From positions 1 through 39,825 of the forward strand of contig CANFOT010000010.1 of assembly GCA_947448625.1 (NCBI GenBank): a stretch of 39,825 nucleotides of DNA. Direction: 5' to 3'. Positions 35,358 to 39,825 of the stretch are shown piece after piece. How positions within the stretch are numbered: position 1 is the stretch's first letter; the number at the start of each line of letters is the position of its first letter. This stretch comes from Burkholderiaceae bacterium. GTDB lineage: Bacteria; Pseudomonadota; Gammaproteobacteria; Burkholderiales; Burkholderiaceae. The notes beneath the pieces are model-generated. The model searched no databases and was not told the origin of the DNA. It worked only from the letters and a program-made list of their open reading frames with translations. The position numbers and the translations under genes were made by a program.

Positions 35358-36571
35358 TGTATCGGGCTTACCAAACCTTAGCTAATTTGCATAATCCAGT
35401 CCGATTGTTTGCAAGCGCTTCTCAAGGTGTCTCTAATAACTGGTTTGGAAACTTTACCCTCAACCCTATGCAGCGCTTAGCTGCGCATTATGAGCAAATC
35501 TCTTTATTAGGTTTTACGCACTCAAGGCCTGACTTTAGGATTAAAGAAATCACCGATTCTTTAGGTGGGAGTAAGGAGGTCGCTGAAGAGATTTTGCACT
35601 CAACTCATTTTTGTAATTTGGTGCGATTTAAAAAGATTGGGGTAGAGGGGCAGCCGAAGATTTTATTGGTTGCTCCGATGTCAGGGCACTTTGCTACCTT
35701 ACTTGCAGGCACGATCAAAACACTGCTGAAGGATCATGAAGTCTATGTCACCGATTGGTTGAACATCCGTGACATTCCTATTAGCTGTGGTGATTTTGAT
35801 TTTGATGCCTATATTGAGCACATTATTCAGTTCTTGCAATATATTGGCCCAGGCGCTCATCTCATGGCTGTCTGCCAACCTACGGTAGCGTGCTTAGCTG
35901 CAACGGCCATCATGTCGGAGGATAAAAACTACTGTACTCCAGCGAGCCTCATTCTGATGGCGGGGCCGATTGATGTAAATCAGAGTCCAACCAAAGTAAA
36001 TGAACTGGCGACCAGTAAGCCCATGTCCTGGTTTGAGGAAAAACTGATCGGGATCATTCCGAATCAATTCGGTGGCGTTGGCAGGCGTGTGTATCCCGGA
36101 TTCCTGCAGCTCATGGCATTTATGAGCATGAACCCTGAACGTCATGCAGATTCATTTAAAAAACTTTACGAATATCGCGTCAATGGCGAAAATGAGAGGG
36201 CTGATGTCATTCATGATTTTTATGAAGAGTATTTTGCAATCATGGACTTGTCGGCACCATTTTATTTGGAGACGATTCGGAAGGTATTTCAGGAGTGTGA
36301 TTTGCCGAATGGCAAGCTAACCTATCAAGGTCGCTTGGTAAGTCCAAAAGCGATTAATAAAACTTTTCTGCTCACTGTAGAGGGAGAGCGCGATGATATC
36401 TGCGGTATTGGGCAAACCCTAGCTGCGCAAGATCTCTGCTCTGGATTGCCTGGATACATGAAGTCCCATCATTTGCAAGCCGGCGTTGGCCATTATGGTG
36501 TCTTTAATGGTAAACGTTGGGATACGCAGATTTACCCCGTAGTGCGCAATGTCATTCAATCATCCCTTTGA
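35354..36571 (+). CDS. phaZ: Intracellular polyhydroxyalkanoate depolymerase
   Basis: Breaks down stored PHA/PHB granules to hydroxyacids. The 405 residues have the usual length for the intracellular PhaZ1 type. The nucleophile is a cysteine, C174 in LMAVCQPTVACLA, as in Cupriavidus PhaZ (not the Ser lipase box); the other triad members are probably D347/D348 (GERDDICGIG) and H380 (GVGHYGVF). The N terminus MYRAYQTLANLHNPVRLFA is typical. Cotranscribed with the cupin and hypothetical genes. Confidence 0.92.
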   Translation: MMYRAYQTLANLHNPVRLFASASQGVSNNWFGNFTLNPMQRLAAHYEQISLLGFTHSRPDFRIKEITDSLGGSKEVAEEILHSTHFCNLVRFKKIGVEGQPKILLVAPMSGHFATLLAGTIKTLLKDHEVYVTDWLNIRDIPISCGDFDFDAYIEHIIQFLQYIGPGAHLMAVCQPTVACLAATAIMSEDKNYCTPASLILMAGPIDVNQSPTKVNELATSKPMSWFEEKLIGIIPNQFGGVGRRVYPGFLQLMAFMSMNPERHADSFKKLYEYRVNGENERADVIHDFYEEYFAIMDLSAPFYLETIRKVFQECDLPNGKLTYQGRLVSPKAINKTFLLTVEGERDDICGIGQTLAAQDLCSGLPGYMKSHHLQAGVGHYGVFNGKRWDTQIYPVVRNVIQSSL

Positions 36572-36585
36572 GTATCGGAGACGCC

Positions 36586-36798
36586 ATGCAAGTATTTATC
36601 ACTAGAAAAATTATTGCTAGAAGACGTTGTAATGACGGCACTGATAGTGGTTGTGGTTCCATAATTCCAGGGCGGTACTCGGCCAATAAAACCAATGATG
36701 GCGCATTAGAGATTCTTCAATCCAGTGGAGAGCCACTTTATTTGCTACCGTTTATTTGGTGGGAGAGAATGGAAGACGGAGATATTCTGTTGGCTTAG
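36586..36798 (+). CDS. Hypothetical 70-residue protein, paralogue of the gene at 26009-26227
   Basis: ATG 36586 has a CGGAG ribosome site and lies 14 bp after phaZ. The core IIPGRYSANKTNDGALEILQ aligns with the FPAGEYSATLTPEGKIEILN core of the 72-residue protein. It has a distinctive RRRCNDGTDSGCGS stretch with two cysteines and a Trp-rich end (FIWWERMEDGDILLA). Last gene of the PhaZ cluster; four bases overlap the convergent thioesterase gene. Function unknown. Confidence 0.7.
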   Translation: MQVFITRKIIARRRCNDGTDSGCGSIIPGRYSANKTNDGALEILQSSGEPLYLLPFIWWERMEDGDILLA

Positions 36799-37289
36799 TT
36801 GGAAATTACTTCGCTCTTTCGGATCTGAGTAAACTTTTCTTCAAACTGACTACGCATCTCTTTCCTGAGCTCTGCAGCCTTATGACGTCGTACCTCATCA
36901 GGACTCGATGGAATAAAGGTGGGTACATGAACTGGTTTTCGATTTTCATCCATCGCCACCATTGTTAGAAAGCAGCTATTCACGTGCCGTGTCTCTCGAG
37001 TCAGAATATCTTCCGCTATCACCTTGATGCCGACCTCAATTGAGGTATTGCCTGTGAAGTTGACTGAAGCCAAAAATGTTAACAGCTCACCCACATGAAT
37101 TGGTTGACGAAAAGTTACCTGATCCACGCTGAGGGTAACCACATGCCTGCCTGCATATCGACTGGCGCAGGCATAGGCCACTTGATCTAAGAGTTTTAAA
37201 ACATCGCCCCCGTGAACATTGCCAAAGAAGTTCGTTTTGTCAGGCGTCATCAAAATGGTCATGGTGAGCTGATGGTTTGGTAAATTCAA
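36795..37289 (-). CDS. Acyl-CoA thioesterase, YciA-type hotdog fold
   Basis: Hydrolyses acyl-CoA esters. The 164 residues begin with TTG 37289, supported by an AAGGAAG ribosome site and by the family N terminus NHQLTMTILMTPDKTNFFGNVHGG. The hotdog motifs are HGGDVLKLLDQVAYACASRY, VDQVTFRQPIHVGELLTFLA and GNTSIEVGIKV. A charged helical tail follows (RRHKAAELRKEMRSQFEEKF). It may use 3' overlap with the small gene on the other strand as its only boundary; no terminator is seen. Confidence 0.88.
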   Translation of the reverse strand: MNLPNHQLTMTILMTPDKTNFFGNVHGGDVLKLLDQVAYACASRYAGRHVVTLSVDQVTFRQPIHVGELLTFLASVNFTGNTSIEVGIKVIAEDILTRETRHVNSCFLTMVAMDENRKPVHVPTFIPSSPDEVRRHKAAELRKEMRSQFEEKFTQIRKSEVISN

Positions 37290-37340
37290 AAAGGCTTCCT
37301 TAATATAATTATTTGCTTGTAAGAATGCGCGCTCTCAGAA

Positions 37341-38309
37341 TTACTCAAGCTCTAATTTTTGTTTAGCCACTACGCCTTTGTATGTTGCGTATTCTGAAGT
37401 GATTTCTTTGGAGAAGGCCTCTGGACCATTCACATTGATGAGCGATCCTGTATCTTCAATGCGCTTTCGAACTGCAGGATCTAAAACCGCTTTTTGAGCT
37501 GCGGCATAAATCTTTTCTACCACGTCTTTTGGTAGGCCGGCTGGTCCTAGTAGGCCGTAGTAGGCCATTCTATTGGCTGGTGCTAGGCCCACTTCCGCAA
37601 AGGTCGGCACATTTGGCAGTTGCGCCAGTCTTTTGGGTGCCGCAATCACAATCGGAATGAGTCGACCATCTTTAATGAAGGGTAGAGCGGAGGGTAAGTT
37701 GTCAAACATAATGGGCACTTGTCCTGCTACTACATCGACTAAACCAGGTCCAGCGCCGCGATACGGAATGTGGACAATAAAAGTGCCGGATAGGCTCTTA
37801 AAGAGTTCTGTTTGCATGTGGCCAATGCCACCGGTTCCGGAACTTGCATAAGAATATTTACCTGGATTCTTCTTAATTACTTCCATGAATGTTTTGAAGT
37901 CTCGGGCAGGGAAGGATGGGTTCACCACAATGACATTGGGGGTTGCGGCAATATTGGTAATTGGTGTGAAATCTTTTATAGGGTCGTAACCAATCTTAGC
38001 GTTAATCGCAGGATTGGATGCTGTAGTAGAAACAGTTGCAATGCCAAGGGTGTAACCATCTTTAGCCGCCCGGATTACTTCTAGTGCGCCTACTGAACCA
38101 CCTCCACCAGCTTTATTTTCTACAATCACGGGTTGACCTAATTGCTTGCTCAAGGGATCCGCCATGCTGCGTGCAATGATGTCGGTACTGCCGCCGGGGG
38201 CAAACGGAACAATAATCCGGATAGGCTTGGTGGGATAAGTTTGGGCGAACACCCCAAAACTTGTTAAAGAGCTAAAAGCGATTACCGCCAGCTTGCTTAC
38301 TAATGTCAT
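37341..38309 (-). CDS. Bug/TctC-family periplasmic solute-binding protein
   Basis: A tripartite tricarboxylate transporter receptor. The start ATG 38309 is chosen for its GGAG ribosome site seven bases upstream and gives 322 residues; ATG 38315 and the open frame to 38360 are alternatives. A signal peptide ends VFA before QTYPTKPIRIIVPFAPGGST, the classical Bug motif. Further marks are VVENKAGGGGSVGAL, YASSGTGGIGHMQTELF, IPYRGAGPGLVDVVAGQV. These proteins are abundant in Burkholderiales, mostly as orphans; no TctA/TctB genes are here, and the ligand (often a carboxylate) is unknown. Confidence 0.9.
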   Translation of the reverse strand: MTLVSKLAVIAFSSLTSFGVFAQTYPTKPIRIIVPFAPGGSTDIIARSMADPLSKQLGQPVIVENKAGGGGSVGALEVIRAAKDGYTLGIATVSTTASNPAINAKIGYDPIKDFTPITNIAATPNVIVVNPSFPARDFKTFMEVIKKNPGKYSYASSGTGGIGHMQTELFKSLSGTFIVHIPYRGAGPGLVDVVAGQVPIMFDNLPSALPFIKDGRLIPIVIAAPKRLAQLPNVPTFAEVGLAPANRMAYYGLLGPAGLPKDVVEKIYAAAQKAVLDPAVRKRIEDTGSLINVNGPEAFSKEITSEYATYKGVVAKQKLELE

Positions 38310-38564
38310 TCTCATTCTCCAAAGGTGCCAATCTATAGGATTGACTAAAGATCTCACCATCTAGAATAGTGCATAGCAGACCCTCTAATAGTGGTCTATT
38401 CCCTGAAATGGTGAGTCAAGAACCCTCATTTTAGAGACATGCACCTCAAAAACTCAAAGATTTCAAATTTTTCATTTAAAGGGTTGTGAGGGTATTGTCC
38501 TACCCCCGTCTTACTTGAGATATCGCCACTTTGGCCTAACGCTAAATTCTGTTAGATTGAGAGC
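38310..38564. other. Divergent intergenic region Bug gene / HD-GYP gene
   Basis: 255 bp with no supported coding region. Two weak inverted repeats are visible: GGGTA...TACCC (38490-38505) and CTAAC...GTTAG (38536-38555), the second just before the HD-GYP ribosome site. Confidence 0.35.
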
Positions 38565-39644
38565 ATGGGCTCTTTTAAACAGCAAGCAGCAATCAGAATT
38601 ATGGCGTCGGCATTAGGCCTAGCGATATTATTTGGTGTCGCCACATATTGGATTACTCAAATTGCATTTGAGGGGGCAATTGCTAGGCAGGCAGCTGAAA
38701 CTTCAAATTCATTAAGATGGGCACTAAATTCAAAGACAGTAGCGAGCCTTAGAAAAGACAACTCGCAGCTTATTTCTCAACTTAATAACATTATCAAGTT
38801 TGGTAATTTCGATGCGGCCGAGTTATATGATGCTGACTGGCACAAGCTTGCGGAAGTTGATAATGACGTTGTTGATGAGCTTTCTCAACTCACTCGGATG
38901 GACCATTTTAAGCAATATACCCAGCCAATTTATACGACAAAAAAACTCATAGATGGGCGACTTGCTATCAATGTGTTCGTGCCCTATCTTGAGACTCCCG
39001 ACGATTTAACTAGCAAACCTCTGGGGTATTTCGAAGGTCTTTACATTGCTCCTGAGTGGCGAGTTGAGCAAATGCGCAATCTCTCTTATGGAAGCGTTTT
39101 ATTTGTCACGCTTGCTGTGTTGATCTGTGGGTTAGCGCTGTATCCAATCATGCTAGATCTAAACAAGGAGAGGGAGAGAAAGGCAGAGAAGCTCTTTCAA
39201 TCAAATGTTCTAGTCATGAAATCATTAGGCGAGGCTATTGCAAGGCGGGATAGCGAGACTGGAGCGCACAACAATCGCGTCACATTACTAGCAATTAATA
39301 TTGCGGAGGCCATGAAGTTTCCCCCCAAAAGCATGGAGTCCTTGATCGTAGGGGCGCTGTTGCACGATATTGGGAAGATTGGGATTTCCGACAACATTTT
39401 GCTAAAGCCCGGAAAATTAACGGACGCAGAATTTGAAATCATGAAATCCCATGTAAACCAGGGTGAGAGCATTATTGAAGATAAAGGGTGGCTACATGAC
39501 GCATATGATGTGATCAGTGGACACCATGAGCGGTGGGACGGTAGCGGTTATCCAAGAGGGCTAAAGGGGGCAGCAATTCCGTTGGCTGCTCGAATTTTTG
39601 CCGTGGCCGATGTGTTTGATGCCTTAACTTGCGGGCATGCTTGA
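38565..39644 (+). pseudogene. Membrane HD-GYP phosphodiesterase gene, truncated at its 3' end
   Basis: A predicted cyclic-di-GMP phosphodiesterase: transmembrane segment near 10-32, a periplasmic sensor part about 35-175, a second segment near 178-198, then the HD-GYP domain with ETGAHNNRV, LLHDIGKIG (near 267), HHERWDGSGYPRGLKG (near 320-335) and AARIFAVADVFDALT. In the family this is followed by SxRPYK and some 50-70 more residues. Here the frame goes CGHA and stop at 39644, because from about 39627 the DNA is transposase sequence. All visible catalytic motifs are present but the last helices are lost, so it is probably non-functional. Confidence 0.85.
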
Positions 39645-39825
39645 TGAGTGCATTGACCACCCTCTCACTGTCTTTGCGAGCCACCTTGACTAGCATCACA
39701 TAGCGAGTCTGGCGCTCCACGAGAGTAGCGATCTGACTATTGGCATCCCCATATAAAAGATCACCTTCCCAATGGCCGGGAACAGCTCTATCTTCTGCTT
39801 CGGCTGGCCGCTCTCTGATCGAGAC
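39625..39825 (-). mobile_element. IS30-family transposase fragment (internal part), running off the window
   Basis: Read on the minus strand from the window end, 67 residues VSIRERPAEAEDRAVPGHWE ... IKHARKL match the start of the IS30-type DDE core: GHWEGDLLYG with the first catalytic Asp, then IATLVERQTRYVMLVKV and VVNALIKHARKL. The sequence stops being transposase just after KL, where PxELYxSLTWDRG would be expected, and becomes the HD-GYP gene. No terminal inverted repeat is seen. The N-terminal half presumably lies beyond 39825. Confidence 0.85.

Overview
The window looks like a chromosomal segment of a small-genome, moderate-GC betaproteobacterium of the family Burkholderiaceae, most likely Polynucleobacter or a close relative. 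This is inferred from gene content and protein style (isc operon without iscX after fdx, Bug/TctC binding protein, Cys-nucleophile PHA depolymerase, DUF3300 envelope protein, rpfE-recJ-prfB-lysS block). I ran no database search.

Layout. 46-5460 (+): a complete isc operon, iscR-iscS-iscU-iscA-hscB-hscA-fdx, ending at a strong terminator. 5551-7168 (-): two small envelope genes, a DUF3300 protein followed by a secreted four-cysteine Rap1a-like protein. 7430-11459 (-): an assimilatory sulfate operon, an undescribed 54-residue ORF, a TauE/SafE permease, cysH (APS-reductase type), cysD and cysN; its leader carries a hairpin that overlaps the first ribosome binding site. 11565-12341 (-): fpr. 12517-14009 (+): dsbB, an isoprenylcysteine-methyltransferase-like membrane protein and an OsmC protein, closed by a 16-bp-stem two-way terminator. 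14078-19503 (-): rpfE-recJ-prfB-lysS, with the classical programmed +1 frameshift in prfB. 19571-25955 (+): lolC-lolD-tatD-comEC, then a His/Cys-rich secreted protein and a four-helix membrane protein with a Met/His-rich tail (a possible copper module).

26009-33753 is the most interesting region. A PII protein gene (+) converges on, and overlaps by 14 bp, a three-gene minus-strand operon: transglutaminase plus DUF2126 (putative amidoligase), circularly permuted ATP-grasp fused to alpha-E, and a second transglutaminase-like protein. This is a conserved but functionally unassigned peptide-bond-making and -breaking system. 33926-36798 (+) is a GST-cupin-unknown-PhaZ-small protein cluster. Its last small protein resembles the 72-residue protein at 26009-26227, so the window holds two members of an unnamed family. 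36795-38309 (-) encodes a YciA-type thioesterase and a Bug/TctC binding protein.

At the right edge (38565-39825) a membrane HD-GYP gene is cut within its catalytic domain and joined directly to an internal piece of an IS30-family transposase on the opposite strand. Either the IS has truncated both genes or the window ends in an assembly chimera. I saw no tRNA, rRNA or CRISPR array.
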